NCBI GenBank assembly: GCA_964352985.1 | Contig: CAYGUK010000092.1 | Coordinates: forward strand, 1-16,130 | Source: CAYGUK01 sp964352985 | GTDB taxonomy: Bacteria > Pseudomonadota > Gammaproteobacteria > JAHCLG01 | Reading direction: 5' to 3' | Length of the DNA: 16,130 nt | Part shown: in pieces, positions 6,945-13,833 of the stretch | Layout: the number at the start of each line of letters is the position of its first letter | Position numbering within the stretch: the stretch's first letter is position 1 | Notes under the pieces: generated by a model | Databases searched by the model: none | Told to the model about the DNA's origin: nothing | The model's input: the letters and a program-made list of their open reading frames with translations, nothing else | Made by a program: the position numbers and the translations under genes

Positions 6945-7924
6945 ATTTAAAACAGCTTGGTGCCACAAATTTACAAATTACGCCCTATGCTTTTGGTAGT
7001 GCGGCCATTGGAAATTTATATGAGCCTGTTACAACTCTAGATGCCTTTACAACTTTAGATGCTTGTTATAATGCTGGTATTAATTATTTTGATACCGCCG
7101 CTGAATACGGTTATGGTTTAGCTGAACGACGTTTGGGTGATTTTTTACGTGATAAACCTAAAGCGAATTATGTCATTTCCACTAAAGTGGGTTTAGTATT
7201 AAAACCTATTTATGAGCCACATCCTGCAAGTGAAAAATTTTTAACACCACTTATGTTTTCAGGTCGTCATGATTTTAGTTATGATGCCGTGATGCGATCT
7301 TATGAAGATAGTTTACAACGTTTAGGTTTAAACAAAGTTGATATCATATATTTACATGACCTTGATCATATAATTTTAGGTGATGAATATGATCTTCATT
7401 TTAAAATTGCCATGAACAGTGGTGTTAAAGCATTAGAAGAATTACGTTCTGCAAAACTCATTTCTGCTTATGGCATGGGCGTTAAGCAATGGCAATGTTG
7501 TCAACAAGCAATGGAATATGCTGATTTTGATTGTTTCATGTTACAAGGAAACTATACCTTACTTGAGCAAAGTGCATTGCAAGAATTTTTACCCTTGTGT
7601 TTATCGAAAAATATTGGCATTTTAATCGCGGGTCCCTTTGCCTCTGGCATTTTAGCGAGTGGTGCAATTAAAGGTGCGATGTTTAATCACAAATTAGCTG
7701 ATGAGTCGGTTTTAAATAAAGTCAAACAACTGGAAAAACTCGCGGCTAAATATCAAGTTCCACTTGCAGCGATAGCATTGCAATTTCCTTTGCGCCATGA
7801 GGCGATTACGAGTGTGGTAACATCGATGCGACATCTTGCAGAAGTGCAATACAATTTATCACATATAAACGAAGATATTCCACCAGCATTATGGGAAGAA
7901 TTAACAAATGAAAAATATTGTTGA
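6941..7924 (+). CDS. Aldo-keto reductase, probable L-fucose dehydrogenase
   Basis: This 327-residue aldo-keto reductase barrel has a complete catalytic tetrad: Asp51 and Tyr56 (FDTAAEYGYG), Lys82 (STKVG) and His139 (IIYLHD). The N-terminal LGATNLQITPYAFGSAAIGNL and the insertion around residues 87-112 (KPIYEP..FSGRHDFSYDAV) are typical of the D-threo-aldose/L-fucose 1-dehydrogenase branch. It should oxidise the L-fucose anomeric carbon to the lactone with NAD(P)+, the first step of the pathway. Relatives also accept L-galactose, D-arabinose and L-xylose, so the true substrate range may be wider. The start overlaps the dehydratase stop (ATGA) and is preceded by GGAG at 6931. The 3' end overlaps the lactonase gene by 17 bp. 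Confidence 0.87.
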   Translation: MNLKQLGATNLQITPYAFGSAAIGNLYEPVTTLDAFTTLDACYNAGINYFDTAAEYGYGLAERRLGDFLRDKPKANYVISTKVGLVLKPIYEPHPASEKFLTPLMFSGRHDFSYDAVMRSYEDSLQRLGLNKVDIIYLHDLDHIILGDEYDLHFKIAMNSGVKALEELRSAKLISAYGMGVKQWQCCQQAMEYADFDCFMLQGNYTLLEQSALQEFLPLCLSKNIGILIAGPFASGILASGAIKGAMFNHKLADESVLNKVKQLEKLAAKYQVPLAAIALQFPLRHEAITSVVTSMRHLAEVQYNLSHINEDIPPALWEELTNEKYC

Positions 7925-8729
7925 TAGTCATCAGCATTTTTGGCAATTATCACGTGGCGATTACAATTGGTTAACGCCTGAATTATCGACACTCTATCGT
8001 GATTTTATGCCGGTAGATTTACAACCTTTGTTGCATGAAAACTTTGTTATTCAAACGGTTTTAGTGCAAGCGGCACCGAGTCTTGCTGAAACGGAATTTT
8101 TATTACGGCTAAGTGATGAACATGACTTCATTGCAAAAGTAGTCGGCTTTGTTGATTTATTAACAGAAGAAGCGGTAAATCAAATTGAAAAATTAAAACA
8201 ACATGCTAAGTTCACTGGTATTCGACCGATGCTACAAGATATTCCCGCTGTAGATTGGATTTTAAAAACAAATTTAGATTTACCCTTGCGAGCATTAAGT
8301 CGATTAAATTTAACGTTTGATGCCTTAATATTACCCGAACATATAACCACGATTGCTCGCTTGGCGGATAAATTTCCTGATTTAAAAATCGTGGTTGATC
8401 ACGGTGCTAAACCAAAAATAAACAACCAGCAATGGCAGCCTTGGGCAAAAGATATTTTTGACTTAGGTCAAAGAGAAAATGTGTATTGTAAACTTTCGGG
8501 GCTTGTTACTGAAGGTAACGCTGATAGTGATTTTCACGCTTATTTTGATCATTTATTGCAAGCGTTTACAACTAAAAAAATCATGTGGGGTAGTGATTGG
8601 CCGGTATTAAATCTTGCGAATAATTATCAGGGTTGGTTATCGATGGCTAAACAATTTTGTTTGCAATTATCAGAGAGTGAACAAATTTGTATTTTTAAAA
8701 CTAACTGTCAAAATTTTTATAATTTTTGA
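7908..8729 (+). CDS. Amidohydrolase-family lactonase, probable L-fuconolactonase
   Basis: This 273-residue TIM-barrel hydrolase is of the amidohydrolase superfamily (COG3618 type). It has the N-terminal metal-binding VDSHQHFW (His8, His10) and RGDYNWL typical of this branch, GIRPML (104-109), VVDHGAKP (162-169), YCKLSGL (193-199) and the C-terminal MWGSDWPV with Asp230, the conserved catalytic/metal aspartate. It should open L-fucono-lactone to L-fuconate, linking the aldo-keto reductase to the dehydratase. The 17-bp overlap with the preceding gene indicates translational coupling; GGGAAG lies 9 nt before the ATG. It is the last gene of the operon. The stop is only 17 bp from the stop of the converging effector-like gene, and no terminator is visible between them. 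Confidence 0.88.
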   Translation: MKNIVDSHQHFWQLSRGDYNWLTPELSTLYRDFMPVDLQPLLHENFVIQTVLVQAAPSLAETEFLLRLSDEHDFIAKVVGFVDLLTEEAVNQIEKLKQHAKFTGIRPMLQDIPAVDWILKTNLDLPLRALSRLNLTFDALILPEHITTIARLADKFPDLKIVVDHGAKPKINNQQWQPWAKDIFDLGQRENVYCKLSGLVTEGNADSDFHAYFDHLLQAFTTKKIMWGSDWPVLNLANNYQGWLSMAKQFCLQLSESEQICIFKTNCQNFYNF

Positions 8730-8746
8730 TTATTTCAATATGATAA

Positions 8747-10594
8747 CTACTTTGATACTACGAGGCTTGATCGAGAAATATGTTCAATACATTCACGCTC
8801 TCTACACATAACAGCTTCAGATGATTTTGCTTCAAAAAGTTCAACACATTCTGTTGGTAAAAAATCTGAAGTCGGTGGATTAATATTCATAATAACCTGT
8901 GGGGATAAAGCCATTTTTTCAGCGACTTCTTCTGGTGTAAAACTTAATAATAATTGTTTAACACGTTTATACTTCATTAATTGTTCCCAATATAGTCCAT
9001 ATTGATCAATGATCATCGTCATTCTTGAGACAATTGGTGTTTCGTTATAAGCATTAAACTTTCCAACAAAATCATCATTCCAAAAACCTTGTGTGATTAA
9101 AACGCTGATGAGATAACAAGACGCTCGTTGAAAGCCATAAAACACCGTGTAGTATAAAACTGATTGAGCATTATTATCGACAAGCTCAACGTCCAAATCG
9201 CCCATTTCAATTAGAATTTTTAATCGTGATGTTAACAACTCATCGAATTTATTTATCTCTATCCGTTTAGTCAAGTTTTGAATATGAACATAATATTTTA
9301 TATCACATAAATAAATTAATAATGGTTTACCCTTTATTCTGACAAGATTAAGATCACCATATTTTTGTTTGAGATGATTAATGTGTTGTCGAAATAAGTC
9401 ATCATTGACATCAATAAAATTGAATTCCTCCGATGTCATTTCAAAAGTATGAAAACTTTCATCAATACTGTTATGTCCATCTTGCGGACTATCTGAATTG
9501 AGTGATCCAGGTGTCGGACTTCGTTCGAAAATGGGTGTAAAAGTACTTCTTATTTTTGCCACTTGCTTAAAAGCATCAACAGCCGTCATTCTCCAAACGC
9601 TTAGATAGGTCTCTGATTTTTCTAACCGACAATATCTTGCTATCTCAGCATAGAAAAAATCTCTAGTATTTGGGTTATCAAACATTGCTCTTGCTAAAGA
9701 ATCGACAACATCATCTAATCCATTTTCAATCGCTAGGGCTAATGCTGTTTTTCCATTCTTATTTTTTTTTGTTAATGAATATCCCTCTCGGCTTAGTATT
9801 AATTTGACCGCATTATCTAAATTTTCGAACATCATATCCCTATCATCTTCTGACTCAGTTTCACGGATTGATTTAGCATTTGCACACAACATCATAATGA
9901 CATCATTACCAAACCTATCAATTTCATTCACATCATATTTACCTTCTAAAATAATTAAACTAAAAAGCTTTTTATAATTTACAGATTCATAACAACAAAA
10001 CACAAAATTATCGACCACATCAAACAAAGCACAACGTTCAATTACGTCACCTTTCATGTTACAAAATGCAATCTTTTGAACAGCGATTTTTTGAGTAAAT
10101 AATAAATCGACTAATACTGTTGGTGGTTCATCCGTGTCGACAAGTGAGTCAATTATACGCGCATCAATTTGAGGATAGATTTGATTAAATAATCTATTTT
10201 GCATTTCTTCTGGCAAATCCTCCAGGATAAAATGGATTAATCCCACATTTTTGTCATTTATTAAAATACAAGCATAATAAAAAAAATCGTGAATAATTAA
10301 ATTCACTTCAAACGTTGACTCACAATATTCCTCAACATAATAATAAAAATCTTCTTCTGGAAGCCTATCGAAAAGAACAGTTTTTAAATTTTCAGATCCA
10401 CAATTATAAATATCAACGACCCACCGAATCGCATACTGAAAACACTTCGACCAATTCGGCTCTGTTGTTCGAGTTTCAAAAACCAAATACTCAAAAAGTA
10501 AAATGATAAATCTTTTTCGATAGTCTTTATTAGCAAAATTTTCAGTAATTACTTTTTGAATTGCATCAATAGATTTAACATTTGGTCCAAACAT
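8747..10594 (-). CDS. Ankyrin-like protein, candidate Dot/Icm effector
   Basis: This 615-residue, largely alpha-helical protein has no signal peptide or membrane helix. Degenerate ankyrin-type helices occur at about 206-238 (IDRFGNDVIMMLC), 257-300 (KNKNGKTALALAIENGLDDVVDSLA, the clearest repeat) and 455-500 (LVDNNAQSVLYYTVFYG). A low-complexity linker at about 351-390 is rich in Ser/Pro/Asp, with several SP/TP pairs. The C-terminal 20 residues have glutamates at -12, -15 and -17 and valines at -3 and -4. That resembles the E-block and hydrophobic C-terminal position of Legionella Dot/Icm substrates. The start is ATG 10592-10594 after a run of A with no Shine-Dalgarno. The gene is monocistronic and converges on the fucose operon. 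A host-directed role is inference; no catalytic motif is recognised. Confidence 0.72.
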   Translation of the reverse strand: MFGPNVKSIDAIQKVITENFANKDYRKRFIILLFEYLVFETRTTEPNWSKCFQYAIRWVVDIYNCGSENLKTVLFDRLPEEDFYYYVEEYCESTFEVNLIIHDFFYYACILINDKNVGLIHFILEDLPEEMQNRLFNQIYPQIDARIIDSLVDTDEPPTVLVDLLFTQKIAVQKIAFCNMKGDVIERCALFDVVDNFVFCCYESVNYKKLFSLIILEGKYDVNEIDRFGNDVIMMLCANAKSIRETESEDDRDMMFENLDNAVKLILSREGYSLTKKNKNGKTALALAIENGLDDVVDSLARAMFDNPNTRDFFYAEIARYCRLEKSETYLSVWRMTAVDAFKQVAKIRSTFTPIFERSPTPGSLNSDSPQDGHNSIDESFHTFEMTSEEFNFIDVNDDLFRQHINHLKQKYGDLNLVRIKGKPLLIYLCDIKYYVHIQNLTKRIEINKFDELLTSRLKILIEMGDLDVELVDNNAQSVLYYTVFYGFQRASCYLISVLITQGFWNDDFVGKFNAYNETPIVSRMTMIIDQYGLYWEQLMKYKRVKQLLLSFTPEEVAEKMALSPQVIMNINPPTSDFLPTECVELFEAKSSEAVMCRERECIEHISRSSLVVSK

Positions 10595-10709
10595 TTTTTT
10601 TCATAACTATTATCAGTAATTAAGACTCGTTAGCATACGCTATCAACAGAACATTCAAAGTGTAGAATTTTATATTTATTCTATGATCAAGGTTTAGAGA
10701 GTTACACCA

Positions 10710-11135
10710 TTAAAAATCGTACCCACAAAAATGATCCATTTTTTTTATTTTTTCGTACCATTGAAGAAGCGCATCAAATTTTTCATTGTTTAATATATCG
10801 AGCATTTCTAATTGTTTTAACCTGTAAATGCCAGCAGTCCAAGCAATATCGGCCAAGGTATAGTTTTTTCTACATAGCCACTCTTTATTTTCTAATCTAT
10901 TGTTGAGAATTTTTAATTCATTAATTAAATTTGCCTCGACAATAATATTATTATTATGAATTATCGCTGGCACTAAACCATGCCGATTAATTTTTAGATA
11001 TTCAGCCTGTTGGTTTTGCCGTTTTTTTAAATCAATATTAATACTTTCATACTTTAGTGCTTTATAGTGCAAACATAATTTTACTTTTTGAGATGACGTG
11101 GAGCCAGCTTGATGGTGATAAAACTCAATAGTCAA
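10710..11135 (-). CDS. Glutathione S-transferase-like protein, internally shortened
   Basis: This 141-residue product is much shorter than the usual 200-230 for the family. Residues 1-72 form the thioredoxin-like glutathione-binding domain: FYHHQAGSTSSQKVKL with candidate catalytic Ser12/Ser14, the cis-proline motif GLVPAII (Val55-Pro56), and VEANLINEL in place of the usual E-S-x-x-I-x-E-Y. The sequence then jumps, near residues 73-76, to what normally lies some 80 residues later: NNRLENKEWL and the helix-capping motif YTLADIA (92-98), followed by YRLKQLEML. This looks like an in-frame deletion of helices 4-5. The start is TTG (11133-11135), fixed by AGGTG 7 nt upstream. It may be a decaying gene or a minimal variant; glutathione transferase activity is uncertain. 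It lies just downstream of lepB. Confidence 0.7.
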   Translation of the reverse strand: MTIEFYHHQAGSTSSQKVKLCLHYKALKYESINIDLKKRQNQQAEYLKINRHGLVPAIIHNNNIIVEANLINELKILNNRLENKEWLCRKNYTLADIAWTAGIYRLKQLEMLDILNNEKFDALLQWYEKIKKMDHFCGYDF

Positions 11136-11142
11136 ATTAATG

Positions 11143-11147
11143 CACCT
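11143..11147 (-). promoter_or_regulatory. Shine-Dalgarno deciding a TTG start
   Basis: AGGTG on the minus strand, 7 nt before the TTG start of the GST-like gene. No ATG or GTG lies between it and the upstream in-frame stop, so TTG is the best start. Confidence 0.5.
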
Positions 11148-11154
11148 AATGTAT

Positions 11155-11178
11155 TAAGGGGGCAAAACTGCCCCCTTA
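11155..11178 (-). terminator. Strong GC hairpin just after lepB, without a T-tract
   Basis: TAAGGGGGCA (11155-11164) pairs perfectly with TGCCCCCTTA (11169-11178) around a 4-nt loop, beginning 3 nt after the lepB stop codon. Read in the lepB direction, the stem is followed by ATACATTAGG rather than uridines. It may be a weak terminator, an mRNA-stabilising 3' hairpin or an attenuator limiting read-through into the GST-like gene. Confidence 0.45.
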
Positions 11179-11180
11179 TG

Positions 11181-11954
11181 TTATAGGATTGTACCAATAC
11201 GGTGCCAGCGAATTTTGTCGTACCAATGGGCTGCGTCGCTATTCCATGATAACCAAATGATCATGCCTTTGCCGATGAGATTGTGTTCTGGAACAAAACC
11301 CCAATAACGACTATCGTCGCTGTTATCGCGGTTGTCACCCATTGCAAAATAATAACCTTTCGGAACAGTTAAATTATAGAAATTTTGCGCGGGAACTTTA
11401 GGATTGATTAGAATATTGTGGATGACACCATCTAAATTTTCTTGATATTTTTCGACAGGGAGATCAGTATTTCCTTCGATGTCATAAGCATTGCCTAATT
11501 TTTTTTGCGTCATTTCTTTTCCATTAATATAGAGTACTTTATTAATGTAACTAATTTTATCTCCCGGCATACCGATTAAACGTTTAATTAAAATAACTTG
11601 TGGATTAACCGGATCATGAAATAAAAATATTTGACCACGCTCTGCGCCATTGATTGCAATTAAACTATTACGCCAAACCGGGAAACGCAAACCAAATTGA
11701 TATTGATTCGCAAATAAAAACTCACCGGGTAATATAGTTGGCTCAAGTGAACCGGTTGGCACTTGATAGGGTTGCACTAAGAAACTACGAATGATAAGAA
11801 CTATTAAAAAGATTGGAAAAAACGATCGAGAATATTCAACTAGTTTAGGATAGCTTTGAACTTCATCTTGGCGTCTAAATAATTTATAACATAACGTTAT
11901 TAAACCAGTAAAAACGGTTAAGGAAAGTAATATAAATGGAAAATCAAGATTCAT
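11181..11954 (-). CDS. lepB: Signal peptidase I
   Basis: This 257-residue inner-membrane serine protease removes Sec and Tat signal peptides at the outer face of the inner membrane. Two N-terminal membrane helices (about 6-24 and 43-60) are followed by box B, VPTGSLEPTILPGE, with nucleophile Ser69. Box D, ILIKRLIGMPGD, carries the general base Lys124, and box E, MGDNRDNSDDSRYWGFV, spans 205-221. The Ser/Lys dyad and boxes are intact. The residue after Ser69 is Leu instead of the usual Met. The start codon shares its A with the upstream stop (TAATG), and GAGTG lies 7 nt before it. lepB often sits in a lepA-lepB-rnc-era run; here its partners are an unrelated small gene and a GST-like gene. Confidence 0.95.
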   Translation of the reverse strand: MNLDFPFILLSLTVFTGLITLCYKLFRRQDEVQSYPKLVEYSRSFFPIFLIVLIIRSFLVQPYQVPTGSLEPTILPGEFLFANQYQFGLRFPVWRNSLIAINGAERGQIFLFHDPVNPQVILIKRLIGMPGDKISYINKVLYINGKEMTQKKLGNAYDIEGNTDLPVEKYQENLDGVIHNILINPKVPAQNFYNLTVPKGYYFAMGDNRDNSDDSRYWGFVPEHNLIGKGMIIWLSWNSDAAHWYDKIRWHRIGTIL

Positions 11955-12358
11955 TATTGTTCACTCTTTATTGCGGTGGCGTATAAAATTAATGAAGACA
12001 ACCCACTTTCTGCGCCTTGTTCGATGGCGGGGCCAAAGCCATTTACTACCAGCGCATTTGCACCATGCTTAGCAGCCATGGTTTTAGCATATTCAATGAC
12101 TTGTTGTTGCGCCTCAATCGTATTGGATTGAATGTGCTTTTCGATATGAATAATACCTAGTGCTTTATATTGCACAGGATAATTCGTATAAACTGCAACA
12201 TTTCCGTTATAACTGGGTAATGTGTCAGATTGAACGCTGGGTAAGAAAATACCTGCAGGCTGGTTATTAAATCGTGGCGCAAAAAAATAAAGTATCACGA
12301 CAGCAATAATGGCAATCAACAGACTGATTAATTGAGCAACATTTTTGTTTATATTCAT
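11954..12358 (-). CDS. Membrane-anchored small protein, unknown function
   Basis: This 134-residue protein has one N-terminal membrane helix (about 9-27), a short Pro/Asn-rich linker and a compact C-terminal domain (about 50-134). That domain reads NVAVYTNYPVQYKALGIIHIEKH, a helix with AQQQVIEYAKTMAAKHGANALVVNGFG, then LSSLILYATAI. A strand-Y-x-x-L-G-x-(I/V) segment, a helix ending GANA(L/V)V and a closing strand recall the small YbjQ/RcsF/DUF4156-like alpha-beta domains. That is resemblance, not a firm family call. The domain probably faces the periplasm. It is translationally coupled to lepB (TAATG) and is the first gene behind the promoter at 12388-12417, so it is made together with signal peptidase. 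Only a weak Shine-Dalgarno precedes its ATG. Confidence 0.75.
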   Translation of the reverse strand: MNINKNVAQLISLLIAIIAVVILYFFAPRFNNQPAGIFLPSVQSDTLPSYNGNVAVYTNYPVQYKALGIIHIEKHIQSNTIEAQQQVIEYAKTMAAKHGANALVVNGFGPAIEQGAESGLSSLILYATAIKSEQ

Positions 12359-12387
12359 TAACTTACTTTATATATTGAAAATAGTCG

Positions 12388-12417
12388 ATTATACCCACTT
12401 TCAATCTAAGATGCCAA
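12388..12417 (-). promoter_or_regulatory. Sigma70-type promoter of the lepB operon
   Basis: On the minus strand TTGGCA (12412-12417, 5 of 6) and a perfect TATAAT (12388-12393) are separated by 18 bp. This is the best promoter match in the window. Transcription would start near 12381, about 23 nt before the first ATG. A second TTGGCA (12418-12423) abuts the -35 box as a tandem repeat. Confidence 0.65.
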
Positions 12418-12597
12418 TGCCAAAATAAACAGGGTGGTTAAAATAAATCAGTATAGCAAATTGATCGAGAAGACCGTTATCAGGTAGAAACCCAAAAAAC
12501 ATCTTAACGTACTTTTCCCGTAACAAGAAAATCAATTTAACAGTAAATTTCCTGCTCGAAATTCATTACCCTATGTCACTAGAATATCCATTATCTC

Positions 12598-12603
12598 AGG
12601 AAA
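12598..12603 (+). promoter_or_regulatory. Shine-Dalgarno supporting the GTG start of the LuxR-type gene
   Basis: AGGAAA lies 7 nt before the GTG at 12611 and supports this non-ATG start. Confidence 0.5.
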
Positions 12604-12610
12604 TAATATA

Positions 12611-13567
12611 GTGCGTAATTATATAGATATACAAATACCAGAAAAACAGTCCCCTTTACTTTCGCAATATGAAAGCAATTTAAATTTTAACTCCTTACAT
12701 GTAAATAAAATTCAACATTTGTTAGAACCCTTAAAAGATTATGGTATTAATTATTTTGAATATAATAAAATTTATTGGAATGGTAGCTATTTTAAACTTT
12801 GTAATCGTCAAGATGTGATTGACTATCGACTCAAATTTCCACCCCCCAAACAAGTATTTAAAGATATGCCTATTCCTGTAGGACAAAAATTAATTTTTTT
12901 AGACGAGATTGACAAGCAATCTGATTATTATCAGCATTGTGTTCAACCACTCTGTGAGCAGTTTAATATTACATCGGGTGTCGCTTTGCTGCTTTATTCT
13001 ATGGGATCGGTTTCGATTTATTTTTTTGGCGCACCTTCATTTGTGAAAAATTTTGACCGAAATTTAGTAAAAGATTTATATATTTTCGAGCAATTTTCCA
13101 ATTATTTTCAAGAACAGGCGCACGATATTTTACTTGAAGCAAAATCAAATCGAATAGAAATATCACAAACTAATCACGATTTCTTAATGATTAAAGATGC
13201 GTGGATAAACTATTGGCAAGATAAAAAAGCAACACTTTATGATAAGTTAACACCAACAAAACTCTATTTACATGCTGACCAATATAATAAAACTTATTTA
13301 ACAAAACGTGAAGCTGAATGCCTAAGATTAATTTATCGCAGTTTTAGTTACCAACAAATTGCTGATTTGTTAGATTTATCTTTACGAACGGTTCATAAAC
13401 ATGCTGAAACATTAATGATAAAATTAAGATGTCGCACACGACAAGAGTTAACTGACTTGAGAGATTATCTCAATATTTTTGAACATCAACATTGCTCACC
13501 TACACAAAAGAATTTATTTGAGAAATTTGCTGAAAATATCAAAAATGGATCCGATATTGAAATGTGA
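12611..13567 (+). CDS. LuxR-family transcriptional regulator (solo)
   Basis: This 318-residue protein has a C-terminal LuxR-type winged helix-turn-helix at about 229-283: YLTKREAECLRL, then SYQQIADLLDLSLRTVHKHAETLMIKLRC and RTRQEL. The TxRExxxL opening, the recognition helix with S-xRTVxxH and the KL-xxxxRxEL end are all present. The N-terminal 190 residues lack a response-regulator receiver domain (no phosphoryl-acceptor pattern). They look like a mixed alpha/beta sensory domain with aromatic and hydrophobic patches, perhaps PAS- or autoinducer-binding-like. No synthase gene is nearby. The start is GTG with a good Shine-Dalgarno. It is divergent from the lepB operon across 252 bp, where I found no convincing plus-strand promoter. 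Targets are unknown; control of the fucose or effector genes cannot be deduced from position. Confidence 0.85.
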   Translation: MRNYIDIQIPEKQSPLLSQYESNLNFNSLHVNKIQHLLEPLKDYGINYFEYNKIYWNGSYFKLCNRQDVIDYRLKFPPPKQVFKDMPIPVGQKLIFLDEIDKQSDYYQHCVQPLCEQFNITSGVALLLYSMGSVSIYFFGAPSFVKNFDRNLVKDLYIFEQFSNYFQEQAHDILLEAKSNRIEISQTNHDFLMIKDAWINYWQDKKATLYDKLTPTKLYLHADQYNKTYLTKREAECLRLIYRSFSYQQIADLLDLSLRTVHKHAETLMIKLRCRTRQELTDLRDYLNIFEHQHCSPTQKNLFEKFAENIKNGSDIEM

Positions 13568-13574
13568 ATTTGTA

Positions 13575-13623
13575 TTAGCTAGCGGTTAAAATTTGACTTG
13601 AAAATTTTTCTTAACCCAGCTAA
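13575..13623 (+). promoter_or_regulatory. Stem-loop between luxR-type gene and thiS
   Basis: TTAGCT (13575-13580) pairs with AGCTAA (13618-13623), and GGTTAA (13584-13589) pairs with TTAACC (13611-13616), with a 3-nt/1-nt internal bulge. The AT-rich loop contains further AAATTT complementarity. It ends 9 nt before the thiS ATG, which has no Shine-Dalgarno. It is too short and lacks the conserved sequences for a TPP riboswitch. It may be a terminator without a T-tract, a leader structure or a protein site. Confidence 0.45.
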
Positions 13624-13632
13624 TCTGCCGAC

Positions 13633-13833
13633 ATGGAAATTATTGTCAATGGCGAATCGCAAAAAATATCTGATCATTTAAGCTTACAAGGCTTACATGA
13701 TCACTTGTGTCTCCGTAATCAACGTGTTGCGATTGAAGTCAATCAACAAATCATCCCTCAAAGTCAGTGGCCTATCACGACACTTAGTCAGGGTGATAAA
13801 ATCGAAATCATCCAAGCGATAGGTGGTGGCTAA
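13633..13833 (+). CDS. thiS: Sulfur carrier protein ThiS
   Basis: This 66-residue ubiquitin-fold sulfur carrier provides sulfur for the thiazole ring of thiamine. The start MEIIVNGE, the central VAIEVNQQIIPQSQW and the end GDKIEIIQAIGGG match the family. The terminal Gly-Gly, which is adenylated by ThiF and turned into a thiocarboxylate, is intact and is the last coded dipeptide. Length is typical. It overlaps thiG by one base (TAATG), so the two are coupled. No Shine-Dalgarno precedes the ATG; a stem-loop ends 9 nt upstream. ThiF, ThiC, ThiD, ThiE and ThiH/ThiO must be encoded elsewhere if the pathway is complete. Confidence 0.95.
   Translation: MEIIVNGESQKISDHLSLQGLHDHLCLRNQRVAIEVNQQIIPQSQWPITTLSQGDKIEIIQAIGGG

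Noticed and set aside
10600..10640. PmrA-type regulatory box upstream of the effector-like gene
   Set aside because: Only one CTTAAT-like half is visible on the minus strand; the required second spaced half is absent.
10663..10683. Terminator after the GST-like gene (TAGAAT/ATTCTA stem)
   Set aside because: Only a 6-bp AT-rich stem with a 9-nt loop and no T-tract; too weak to call.
12424..12598. Promoter for the LuxR-type gene
   Set aside because: Several weak boxes exist (for example TAGAAT near the 3' end), but none has a matching -35 at 16-18 bp.
13568..13632. TPP riboswitch before thiS
   Set aside because: The gap is only 65 bp and lacks the conserved CUGAGA-type element and the helix arrangement.
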